Source of the DNA: Zancudomyces culisetae
Lineage: Eukaryota; Kickxellomycota; Harpellomycetes; Harpellales; Legeriomycetaceae
Length of the DNA: 19,146 nt
Reading direction: 5' to 3'
NCBI GenBank assembly: GCA_001969505.1
Contig: LSSK01000815.1
Coordinates: forward strand, 1 to 19,146
In this document: piece after piece, positions 9,581-19,146 of the stretch
Numbering within the stretch: position 1 is the stretch's first letter
How the letters are laid out: each line of letters begins with the position of its first letter
Program-made: the position numbers and the translations under genes
The notes under the pieces: generated by a model
The model's database searches: none
What the model saw: the letters and a program-made list of their open reading frames with translations, nothing else
What the model was told of the DNA's origin: nothing

Positions 9581-9907
9581 GTTGCTATGATAATAGTATA
9601 TCTTTGGGTATTATATTTGTTCCAAGTGTTCGGCTGAACTTTCGAGTTATGAGCAACATAAAATCAAAAACCAAAAACCAAAAAGCGAAAGCCAAAAGCC
9701 AAAAGCCAAAAGCCAAATCGCAAAGGTTGCACTTGGAATTTTGGCCAATCAGAACCTCCTTATGTTTCATTTGCATTACGAGTATATTCATATAAATTAT
9801 TAGAATTCTAACTTGAAAAAATCATAAAAATGGTGATGATGATAGGCAACAAGTAGTGTAAAAAGGAAGAAAGAAAAACACTGGACAAATAGAGAAGAGT
9901 ATAAAAT
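9581..9907. other. Gap upstream of NUFIP1 and downstream of MVP1
   Basis: This 327-bp gap must hold the NUFIP1 promoter and the MVP1 3' end. The only distinct structure is the AAAAGCC-type repeat listed separately. Open frames in both directions here are by-products of that repeat. Confidence 0.5.
9664..9714 (+). repeat. Degenerate AAAAGCC/AAAAACC heptad array
   Basis: Three perfect AAAAGCC units lie at 9694-9714, preceded by degenerate copies (CAAAAACC type and GAAAGCC) back to about 9664. The array is about 85 bp upstream of the NUFIP1 start codon, so it may fall in its promoter or 5' leader. Confidence 0.75.
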
Positions 9908-12900
9908 TCAAGAAAAGTCCTCGGGGTCGCTTGGAATGAAGGAAGCAGGAGTAGCGGACTGCTTCCAGGCATTTAGCATTAGTGTGTGGTGTTTTACAAA
10001 ATCACCAACCAACCTGTTGTATATCTTGTAGTAGAAGGCTTTGTACCTTCTGTACCTTTCGTGTTCATGGAAAAACATAATTTTCATCAATCGTTCTTCA
10101 TATTGGATTTCAAAAATACTTGATTTTTCTGCGTTTAGGAGCTTCGTAACTTTGTTGATTTGGGATGAATCGCTAGAATTTGCCTCTGTTAGGGCATGAA
10201 GCTGCTGTTTGTATCCAATAAGCCTCTCCTCAACTTTTTTCGCCTCAGAAGATCGATCATAGGTTTTTAGCCGGTCAATAAGAGCCTAACAGCGGAAACG
10301 ATAAAGCGGTTAATGAATTATTAGAGTCAATAACTCGGAAAGAATCATATGAAAATACCATACCTTCATTGTAAACATAGCCCTAATCAATCTTCTTGCC
10401 AATGAAATAGCCCCTGAGTTGATCATTTGACTCTATGTATAAACCAGTCACAGAATTTTGAACATGATGAATAAAAACAAAATAATGAATTAACCTTGTT
10501 TCCTTGAAACTACGAGACAAGTGGAAAATGTATTACCATTGATTTATCCAGCAAGGATATGTCACTCAAACTTAACGAAAGTTCACCGAGGCATCGATTT
10601 AGTTTCTTATCTGCAGCTCGAGGCTGTAGGGTTAGTGAAACCATTTCACTTTCCTCATGTGGCACGTTTGATGGCCTGTAATTGTTTGAATGTAGTAAAA
10701 AAGCGAAAATTAAATAAACGGCACACTTAACAAAAAAAAAAGTCAATAGAAATGGGAATACAGAGGCAAACCATATTCCTTTTTGTATATTTGGCTAGAG
10801 AGAGCAAAAAAGAAAAAAAGAATAACTTACCTTAGACCCTCGCTAAGCGTTAAGATTTCGTCTCCAATCAGACTCGTATATCGTGACACCCTCTCCAAAG
10901 CAACTGCTTGAACCCTTAAGCTATCTAAATCCTTTAGCACAGATGCGTACACCTTATCGAGATCAGCAAAAAAGAGCTCGAATTGCTTGTAGGAAATGCC
11001 TGATGCCAACACATTTAAATCTAGCTCCTCCACTTTAGTGTCATAGGAATAGTTCTTCAACTCTCGATTTAAATCCTAATAATCAAAACAGTTGATTAAA
11101 CCCAAAAACAATAAAATATACCAGTTGAATATAAATCCAGAAGCGATGGTACTTTGTATGATATAAATGCAAGTCAATATAATTCTATTTACCGCTTTAT
11201 CTGTAAAAAACATTTTGACAACAGCATCGTTTTTCAAGTATGGTATTCTGTATATTGCATTGGCAAATCTATTTAGGCCCTCTAGTCTATTGTCTAAAAA
11301 TTTCCTGTCGACTATAAATCAGTAATTCCACAAACTTTTTTTTTTCAGTAGAAAAATGTCTTTTGTTTTATCGTATTAAGTTTGTGCTCAAAAAGGGACT
11401 ATACATTGACTATGTGTGCTAGAAAAGCCACATAGTATTTTCGTCCGCACAACATATTAAAAATTCAGTTTAAAAAAAAGGGAAAATAAAAGTCTGGATA
11501 AAATTACCTGGAAATCCCTTGGGTGGAATCAGCGGGAGCATTCGGAAAAAGTATTTTTTGCCAAGATAGGTTGATAGGTAGAAGAAATCATTATACCTCC
11601 TAACCACCTTTGCTTGAGTTTCCTATATATGTTTATTCAACAGACAAGTTTTTTAGATTGGTGCATGTAATATTTTCAAAAGTGCTAGACTAACCTTTGT
11701 AGTGATATCATAGTTGATGTGTTTAAAAACAACACCTCCACGTTCTGCAGATTCAACCACATCAATCGGATCCTCTTCTAGTGCAAATTGACTAAGATCA
11801 TCTCCATCAACAAGTTTGAGCTTTGAAAGTATTTCACTCAAATTCTCCTCTACCGATCTTCTAGACTCGGACTCTTCGGTCTTGACTGTTCCTGTGGAAA
11901 ACTTTCTATCTCTGTTGTCTACCGATTTTTTTGAAAAGCTCTCTCGAGACCTCGCACCTTTACCCTCCTTGCCTCCCCAAGAATCATTTATGGATGATTC
12001 TTCATTCCCAATGAGTGATGGTTTGTCAGCATCGGGCTGTTGGGTTCTGAATTCCTCTTCATCAAAGTCATAAAACACAGGCTCTGTGAGTGCTATAAAA
12101 GGATTATGTAAATCAATAGTTGGGTATGTGTGTCCATATGTAGTGGTTCGATTGCTTTCAAATGAAAAAATGCATTTTATGAGTTTAACGAGTTTTAAAA
12201 ACAGCGTTTAACAAGCGTGCTGAGTATACTTTTGCTATCTTACATCTTTTATTTGCTTCGAGTGATATAAGGCTGGGTTCTACCGTTAAAATATAATATT
12301 TTTTTGTTAGTATAAATAATTTGATGCTAGGAGACATAAAAAAATGCACCAAGAAAAAATGAAATAATAAAACCAACCTATACCACGTTGAGCAAGCGAT
12401 ATGAGTGCCAAAGCTAGGTTAAAGCTTTGTCGAGAAACAGGACCAGATCTTTCCGGTACTGCCAATATTAATATCTATTTCCGGTTTTATGAAATACGTT
12501 AGTAGTTTTACCCTTTTATCCTTTTTTTACACCATTCTTTTGGGGAAAAAAAAGTGGACAAATCACCTGCTGAACCATTAATTTGAACAGATAAGTTAAA
12601 ATATTAAAATTGAAATACCTCTTCCAGTGTAAGTACAGAAAGTTCTGCTTTATTTAATAACTTTACCAAATCCTCCCTCATCACCGAGCCATCGTTGCCG
12701 CTAGCAGCAATATATGCTTTATCGTACATTGGTGGTAGCACTACATCATCTATATTAGTGCGCATTACGTATTTATTATATAGTTAGCAATCTTTCTTTT
12801 CCTTATACCGTCACTTATATTTACTATGGTAGAAATTCAAATTACCCAGACATGCTCTTGAAGGATAATTAAGTTGAACGGGTTCAACGGTAGAATCACC

Positions 12901-12924
12901 CCATGGATCTTGAAAATCGAACAT
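9908..12924 (-). CDS. MVP1: Sorting nexin Mvp1/SNX8 type (PX-BAR)
   Basis: Mvp1/SNX8 binds PI3P on endosomes and shapes tubules for cargo recycling. Eleven exons on the minus strand are 12924-12846, 12749-12619, 12474-12384, 12279-12244, 12092-11695, 11622-11508, 11311-11193, 11075-10831, 10675-10537, 10432-10364 and 10285-9908. They give 599 residues, longer than yeast Mvp1 (about 511). The start MFDFQDPWGD and an EH-like helical region (about 27-112) match the family N-terminus. A charged linker follows, then the PX domain from FKHINYDITTK, with RRYNDF (253-258) and PLIPPKGF. The BAR-type helical region runs from about residue 324 to the end. Phases agree at every junction. One intron (10676-10830) ends in CAG; all other introns in the window end in TAG. 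The gene is divergent from PHO85. Confidence 0.92.
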
Positions 12925-13971
12925 TTTTACCACCAAATCACACTCTTATGTGACAATCGAGTTTCTAGTGTTTTTTCTCACTTTTGTGTAAGTTTATGCC
13001 TCACTGTAGATTTAGCTTCCTATTTGAAGTATAAAGACGTTTTTTCAAAACTAATAGAATATTATATTTAGGACTATTTTTTGGGTTGCTTTAAAAGAGT
13101 AAAATGTTAAAATTAGTAAAAGTGCACCGTATTTGCACACGATTTGTGTAAAATAAACGAAAATTACCAAGAAAACGACAATTCAAAAACAGGTAATTAT
13201 CTAATGTTTTACCCAAAGTAAATACTGCGAGGTCAGCTCGTATTTTACATACTTATGTTTATGTTTATGTTTATATTCACATTCAGACTCAACATTCTTT
13301 GAAGAGAACATTGGTGTAGCACTAACAATCTCACAACCCCGCCAAAAGAGTATAAAAATAACACAAAAAGATAGTTGCGAAAAGAACACTTATTAAAAAG
13401 AAGGGTACAATAATAAAGAGTTAATCGAAATTATATGATCAAATATGCCACTTATTAGCTCGATTCTTCGGGGCTAAGATAAGATTACTGTTGTGCTTTT
13501 GTAGACTTTATCACTTTTCTTTAGTAAAGGAGTGGTGGTAAATCGAAAGGCAAAATAAGCTGGAAAGCCACTAAAAACAGAATTATAGTCTCCAAAGTGC
13601 CATAGTGTTGTGAATGTTCGTTTTTATGTCAAGGTACACAAAAATGTCAGTGTCTTGTGCGGAACTAGCAAGCACGAGTTGTTAATTCGTTGCCCCCCCC
13701 TCCCAATTTTAGTAGTTCATGAAATGGGTGAAGGTCTGCCCAATTCTTGAGTTTTATACTGGGTGTAGCAGAATTGGCTGAGGCCTATACCAATCGAAAT
13801 TAAATTGCTGCAACGTATAAAATTATGCTCCCTAAAACTCCTGGCGTTTTTTTGGCTTCCTTATAAAAAAATATTAACAAAAGGCCAGATACATCGAAAC
13901 TTGAATAAGCAAACAAGACCTGTAAACATCAGCATAAAAAAGAAATAAAAGCAAATTCGATATACAGATAT
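12925..13971. other. Divergent intergenic region between MVP1 and PHO85
   Basis: This 1,047-bp gap separates two genes read outwards, so both promoters must lie here. I see no clear TATA box or named factor site. Visible structure is a TATGTT repeat (13254-13271), a C8 tract at 13693-13700 and long A runs near the PHO85 start. Short open stretches on either strand (for example 13201-13389 minus, whose Lys-His run comes from the repeat) have no family signature. Confidence 0.5.
13254..13271 (+). repeat. Hexanucleotide repeat (TATGTT)x3
   Basis: Three exact copies of TATGTT, then a degenerate TATATT, lie in the divergent MVP1-PHO85 intergenic region. Confidence 0.85.
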
Positions 13972-15951
13972 ATGGAGAACTATCAGGTACTCATTCATTT
14001 ATCATTCAATTTCATATCTTTTATTGTTTAAGCTTTTTAGTGAATGATATGCAAGAATGGCTTGTAAATTATGGAAAAAAGTTGAAAATTAATCTTGTTC
14101 GTGAATACTAGAAAATAGAGAAGCTAGGAGAGGGTAAATATTTTGTCTGACATTTGTTGATCACACATTGCGGAATGATCATTTTGAACAATTATCAAAC
14201 ATATTCTCTTTATGGAAAAAACGATAAAACAATGAAGCAATCGAATACAAGCCCAGTAGTAATGATGGCATAAATAAATGAATGAATATACAAATAGGGT
14301 CATATGGGATAGTCTACAAGGCTCAAAATAAAGAGACAAACGAAATTGTGGCATTAAAACGAATAAGGCTAGACAGTGAAGAAGAAGGGGTAATATTTGC
14401 TACAAAAACGATTTTAGAATTGCTACCATTTTGGGTCTTTGTCTATTTCCAAATCGAGGAGTAAATAAAAAGCTTGAACATACTTTTGAATCGCTAATGT
14501 AGGTCCCATGCACGGCAATACGTGAGATATCGCTACTGAAAGAGCTTAAACATCCAAATATAGTCGGGTACGTAGCGTAATTTGGTTTATTTATGAATTT
14601 ATATTTCCCAATGCAATCATAGGTATTAAATAACTACCAGATTAATAATTATGGAAAGGGTGCTATAAGATCTGACATAACATACATACTATAACCGTGT
14701 AGACTTCAAGATGTCCTTCACACGGAAAAAAAATTAACATTGGTATTTGATTACTTGGACTCCGATCTCAAAAAATACATAGATTCTTGTGGTGGTGATT
14801 TGGATGTTATCACAATTAAGGTTGGACTCATATTTCTTTATTAATTTACTTACCTATATGTAAAATATGGAAATAAGTGCTTTTTTCGTAATGCTATTAC
14901 GTTCAAACCTAACTAATCTTATCATTTTTTGTATCTAGAACTTTATGTACCAGCTCTTGTGTGGTGTCGAGTATTCTCATAGAAACAGAGTTTTGCACCG
15001 CGATCTGAAACCGCAAAACCTTTTGATTAGCAAGGTATATTCAATATTATTTATTGGAACCACCAACCCATTTAGAAACATTGGCTGACTGGCTGCTTTG
15101 TTATTTTGCTTATTCTCGTGTTAACATCTACTCAATAGAAAGGTGAACTTAAACTGGGCGACTTTGGGCTTGCTAGGGCGTATGGAATCCCAGTCCGGTC
15201 ATACTCACACGAAGTAGTTACACTCTGGTATAGAGCGCCGGATGTATTGCTGGGATCTCGAAAATATGGACCAGAGATTGACATATGGTCTGTGGGCTGT
15301 ATTTTTGCGGAAATGGTTACTGGAAGGCCTCTTTTCCCTGGGAATTCAGTCGCTGACCAGCTTTTGAAAATATTTAAGGTCTTGGGTACACCTATTGATA
15401 TTAATCTGCTACCCAGCAGAAAATTGAGTATGGACTCAACCAACAGATTACCTACTGTTACAGATACGTTGAGAAATGACGCAGCAGTACTCGACGAAGG
15501 TATCGAGCATAACGAAAACGTGGGCGAAGACAATAAAAATGAGACCTTGCAAAGTAAAATTGACGATCAAGATATCACAAGGCTGGATCAGTCTATCGAG
15601 GATTACAGCAATGATCCCAGAGCATGGCCCGACGTTTCGAAGCTTCCCGAATGGAAACACGATTTTCCAATTTATTCGCGAATATGTTTGGAGCCATTAC
15701 TACCAAAACTTGACTCCAAGGGCATCGATTTATTTGAAAAACTTTTGGCATATATTCCTGAGAAACGGATTTCAGCAGAGGAAGCACTGCGGCGTAAGTA
15801 TCATATTTTTTTTTGAATATCTCGCGCTTTTTAACAGAAAAAGCAGTTTTACTGAAATTTTATCACTCGAACAAAGTCAATTGACGCCATCTAACGCTCA
15901 TTCATAGATCCGTATTTCCATGATATCAGACGAGGCAACCCATCTAGATAA
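13972..15951 (+). CDS. PHO85: Cyclin-dependent kinase, Pho85/Cdk5 type, with PCTAIRE helix and large insert
   Basis: This is a Ser/Thr kinase partnered by a cyclin, of the branch that in fungi senses phosphate and nutrients. Exons are 13972-13986, 14112-14133, 14298-14389, 14503-14567, 14703-14820, 14939-15034, 15139-15793 and 15908-15951, giving 368 residues. Motifs: Gly loop GEGSYG (11-16), Lys33, PCTAIRE helix (45-51), HRDLKPQN (124-131, Asp126), DFG (144-146) and Ser159 in the T-loop. The T-loop [20 protein letters not shown] has Ser where Cdk1 has Thr, as in Cdk5 and Pho85. RAPDVL and [12 protein letters not shown] also point to this branch. Between GTP (219-221) and WP (299-300) there are 77 residues instead of about four. 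This Asn/Asp/Glu-rich insert spans 15394-15624 and has no stop. The first two coding exons are only 15 and 22 nt. The end [14 protein letters not shown] is the usual C-lobe closure. Confidence 0.94.
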
Positions 15952-16323
15952 TGAACATACATGTACTAAAAATTCCAGATCTACACACGCATTCTTTGTT
16001 TCTTACATGATACTGTTGCTTTTGTATTTCAACACTTTAAATGACTACTTTAATCTACATTTACTATCCACCTTTATTTAATACAAGCTAAAAATTCAAC
16101 ATTGGATATCTTAATTTACACAAAAAAGAAATGATTTCATACATTGAAATACAAACTGTTGACTCATTGTGTTTTCGGATACATTGGATTTTAGTATCAT
16201 AAACACCTTCATCGTATACTGTTAGAATTGATTGATATAATAAAAAAAGGTAGCTTTTTAAATGTTACAGTAATGACGATACCCTCTTTGGTCACAATTT
16301 TGGCAAATATGCCAATCTGGTAA
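15952..16323. other. Gap between PHO85 and the decayed region
   Basis: AT-rich sequence that should include the PHO85 3' end. I see no gene, repeat array or strong structure in it. Confidence 0.5.
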
Positions 16324-17136
16324 AAAAAATACATACTCCATATGGTAAACACACGACTAATTGTTTCCTATCTCACTAAGAACCCGCTGCTCACCAAATG
16401 CTTGCTAAAGATGGAAATTGGTTTGAATTTCAACAATAATTGATGGGTCCAGGCTTTGGTTGCTTGGCCCTTAACCATAATTCACTACAAGGATATGTTA
16501 AGCCAGAATCTATAGTGGATCACAGCTAGTCTGTGGGATAAATGGCTTTATGAACAGACTAAAGAAATTATACGAAAACCCAGTAGTATGGCACGGAACT
16601 GGGCGTGTTTAATGCCCGAGTTAGTGTAATTGTGGGAAATAAACACTTCCCAACAAGATATTAGTAAAACACCTTCATTGAGCACCGTTCTCTTATCCAC
16701 AGGTTTTGGAGTTAACAAGTGTTGTATTACACTTTCTGGTATTAGTAACTGGAAATACCAATTAAATGATGTATTAGAGTATTCAAGCTTTGATTTGGTT
16801 TTACAAGTGGCATTGTTGTTTTTGAAAACTATTATTGAAAAATATGAAGGGTGGAAACCCTAGTGTACTGGCTCAAGTTGCAAGCTGTTTTGTTTTGGTT
16901 ATATCAAGGTTGATATTAATGAGAGTACCGATATATTAGTAGTAGAGTTCAAGCGAGATAAAAATCAAAGCCAACAGCGAACCATATTAATTGGTGAGAG
17001 GAACAGGTGTTGTTATCGAAAATATGGTTGTATGCAAAAGTTTGTGCAATCAACTATAAGTGGAGTTATTATTGCACCATTTTGTGAAAGAATTCATGGT
17101 GTGAGAGTACAGCGGTATTTGAGTTTATGGGACTGA
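16324..17136 (+). pseudogene. Decayed nuclease-like gene (E-x-K motif)
   Basis: A single plus-strand frame covers 270 codons with four internal stops: TGA at 16441, TAG at 16513, TAA at 16627 and TAG at 16861. It ends at TGA 17134. About 18 stops would be expected by chance in such AT-rich DNA. The last 90 codons are uninterrupted and contain TDILVVEFKRDK, a D-x4-E-x-K pattern like the PD-(D/E)XK nuclease core. These are followed by STISGVIIAPF and RVQRYLSLW, which look like a late beta strand and a hydrophobic end. Earlier segments include LWDKWLYEQTKEII. This resembles fast-evolving nuclease-like families expanded in early-diverging fungi, but family membership is inference. No splice pattern explains the stops. 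Confidence 0.5.
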
Positions 17137-17369
17137 TGGTTTGTGTATTTCAAAAGTGAATAGTTGTGCTGAATAAACGTGAGGGTTTGATGTTTATTTA
17201 CTTTGGCTTGACTGTATTGGAATAACACATTCTTGGGTTCTGATCCTCAACTCTTTAAATACAATCAGTATAACCATTATGGATATGATAGTAGTCACGC
17301 TAAGTAGGTGAATATTCATAATATTTAGTCGAGCTGGGTGTATGAATGTCAATTGGGTTTGTTTCGTAA

Positions 17370-17648
17370 TTCATAGAAATAGTGCTGTTTTTATGGCTGT
17401 ACTTTGTTAAATCTGCAGATTTGCTCGGTTATTCACATGGGTTGATTGAAGTAACATATTGTGTCAAACAACCTACTCACCAACGGGAGGAAATGCAAAG
17501 AGTGATGTTTCCTGCCTATTTTTATACGCGTTATTCAGTATTCCGTTTTAGACGATTTTAATAGTTTCAACCAACATACCGATACAATGTTAACATCCAC
17601 TTCAAGTACTCATTGCTTGATGGTAATAAATTGGTGAATGCTGAGTGA
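17370..17648 (+). pseudogene. Decayed coding fragment with tandem stops
   Basis: This frame differs from that of the preceding pseudogene. It is open for 63 codons, breaks at adjacent TAA-TAG (17559-17564), and continues for 27 codons to TGA at 17646-17648. Protein-like pieces are YSHGLIEVTYC and EEMQRVMFPAYFYTRY before the double stop, and NIHFKYSLLDGNKL after it. It could be a further, frameshifted part of the upstream decayed gene or a separate remnant. No family was identified. Confidence 0.35.
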
Positions 17649-18402
17649 AAAAAACCATTTAAAAGTTTAATGTATTGTGTTCAAGGTTGTATAGCAAAGT
17701 AAGGCGGATAGATTATTTTATCAAAGCTGTTACAAAAAATAGAATGTAGTGTGACGTATTTGTTGGTAGATAAGCCCTATTTTCCAAGAGCAGACGGGAA
17801 AAAATAATATAAATACCTTGAAAAAAAGCAGCACATAAACATAAAGAATTATTCAAGTGTAGTAGGAATAAAGAAAATCGTTAGGAACCACACTCTCCCT
17901 GCACGACCATGTGGGGAGGGGGTGAGAGAGGTTTAAAATCGATAGCTATGGATGTGGTGATAATAGAATAACAGGGCATGATGGTGTTTGAGATATTTGC
18001 TTGATCAAAGTAGAGATAGTTATACCGGCATTTACTATCGAGAACCAGGTAAAAATATTGTTAATACGACCAAGAGTGTGGCAAAGTTACCCTTGGGTTG
18101 AACAGTGAGAAAAAGTGTGAATATACATATCCACTAAAAAAAACCAGAGATCAGCTTCTCTAAACGATAAAGTAAAATGTAGAAATGGAACACCAAATAA
18201 CCTCAAAAAACCTGATCGAAATACTATGTATCGATATGCTAGGATAATCGTTAGAAGTATGTGGTAAAACAAAGCAAACTAATCTGTTGTGAATAGTTAT
18301 CTCAATAATTTGTTGGATATATTTTCGTTCAGCAGAAATGGCGGGTTGAAAGTATCACATTTATTGCTGAGTGTACGCAGTATACAAACACCAATAATAT
18401 AA
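17649..18402. other. Broken sequence between the decayed frames
   Basis: No intact gene. Short plus-strand pieces look protein-like in different frames. One is about 17740-17800 (VTYLLVDKPYFPRADG). Another is about 18000-18090 (SYTGIYYREPGKNIVNTT). Two competing frames overlap at about 18310-18400. This fits an old gene broken by several small insertions or deletions, but each piece alone is too short to prove it. Confidence 0.35.
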
Positions 18403-18993
18403 TCAGAGATGGATGTAGCAATGCATCATCAGTATGGATACAAGTGTAATCTAGTTGTGGAGAATAAAGCAGATACTAAATTCGGCTACAAAAATGTCAA
18501 AGAACAACTAGTAAGCGGAACGGTTGCTTTATATCGAGTTGTTTAATGAAGGTGTGGGAGTTTGGTATTAATAAATGTCGAGAGATGACAGCATATGGGA
18601 TGATGTTTAATGGATTGAGGCCATATATTTACAGGCAGATTTTAACAAGGAAACAGTACGGCAAGCAATTGATATTCAAAGAATACGCTTTAAAAAAAAG
18701 GAAACCAGTGCACAGCTTATCAGGCAAAGTAGCGAGTTTTTTCGATATTCAATGACGAGCCGAAAATTGTTGAAAATCCTGAAGCAAGAAATTATGCATA
18801 TTTCATGCTACAGTTGTTAAGAAGGATTATACCATATGATCCAAGGATGCATTTAGCATGTATTGCAACATTAGTTATTCAGAGAATGTTGGTAATGATG
18901 AGGAGTTGGACTAGTACAGAAACATCAGACTGGTGCTCAGGTGGCTGTTATAGTTTTCATACATCCTTTAATTATCAATATTTCACCAAATAA
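18403..18993 (+). pseudogene. Second decayed nuclease-like gene, two frameshifts
   Basis: Three plus-strand open pieces follow each other in order. The first (18403-18543, 47 codons) carries NLVVENKADT, a hydrophobic strand ending in E-x-K (Glu at 18460, Lys at 18466), then EQLVSGTVALY. The second (18546-18755) is in another frame and carries REMTAYGMMFNGLRPYIYRQ. The third (18733-18993) returns to the first frame with EPKIVENPEARNYAYFML. The order E-x-K, then a Gln-containing helix, then a strand with Y-G-x-x-x-N resembles restriction-nuclease-like proteins found in large numbers in some fungi, including those called Crinkler-type. The Asp expected just before the E-x-K strand is Asn here. 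It is probably non-functional, unless introns I cannot see join the pieces. Confidence 0.5.
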
Positions 18994-19146
18994 ATACTAA
19001 ATAAACACCACACAAAACTACAAAAACAATAACCATACACACTAACTAGCCTATTTTAATTAGCCTAAAATTAAGATAGATAGTGGAACATACCATTAGC
19101 TTTCGGCTATTTTATTGTCATTAGTGTTGGTTTTTTTTGTTAAAAG
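18994..19146. other. Right edge, no feature seen
   Basis: AT-rich sequence with no recognisable gene or structure; a gene beyond the window may begin later. Confidence 0.4.

Noticed and set aside
9585-9795. Short ORFs on both strands upstream of NUFIP1
   Set aside because: They are products of the AAAAGCC repeat and have no family features.
13201-13389. A minus-strand protein with a Lys-His repeat
   Set aside because: The Lys-His run is just the translated TATGTT repeat; no domain or conserved motif.
15394-15624. The kinase insert as an unspliced intron
   Set aside because: Obvious GT and AG pairs at its ends put the exons out of frame, and it has no stop over 77 codons with coding-like composition.
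16324-17136. A non-standard genetic code with TAG or TGA read as sense
   Set aside because: The intact genes stop normally at TGA (MRPL24, MVP1) and TAA (ALG14, NUFIP1, PHO85), and the broken frame also contains TAA. TAG is not seen as a stop in these five genes, but five is too few.

Overview
The window is eukaryotic nuclear DNA, almost certainly from a fungus. It is AT-rich and carries six recognisable housekeeping genes cut by short GT-AG introns. I inferred 32 introns of about 72-293 bp from frame continuity and family alignment. The gene set is Dnm1-type dynamin, Alg14, mitochondrial uL24, a NUFIP1/Rsa1-like protein, Mvp1/SNX8 and a Pho85/Cdk5-type kinase. Mvp1 and the Pho85 flavour of the kinase favour a fungus. 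High intron density together with decayed nuclease-like sequences suggests an early-diverging (zygomycete-grade) lineage. That placement is inference; the exact taxon cannot be read from here.

Layout: the left edge holds the 5' part of DNM1 (minus, cut by the window edge). From 1983 to about 4030 lies a poorly coding stretch with short tandem repeats, two decayed minus-strand reading frames and a GC-richer island with hairpins. A small unidentified zinc-motif ORF follows at 4033-4353 (minus). ALG14 (plus, 4731-6182) converges on MRPL24/uL24m (minus, 6475-7502), followed by NUFIP1 (minus, 7906-9580) and MVP1 (minus, 9908-12924). A 1.05-kb gap separates MVP1 from the divergent PHO85/CDK5-type gene (plus, 13972-15951). 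From 16324 to 18993 there is no intact gene, only long plus-strand frames broken by stops and frameshifts. Two of these carry E-x-K nuclease-like motifs.

The genes do not form a pathway. They serve mitochondrial fission, N-glycan assembly on the ER, mitochondrial translation, box C/D snoRNP assembly, endosomal sorting and cyclin-dependent signalling. The most notable observations are: near-exclusive TAG 3' splice sites (31 of 32 inferred introns), a Pho85/Cdk5-type kinase with a PCTAIRE helix and a roughly 73-residue insertion, and the decayed nuclease-like region on the right. I found no convincing new multi-gene system, tRNA, rRNA, CRISPR array or intact transposon.
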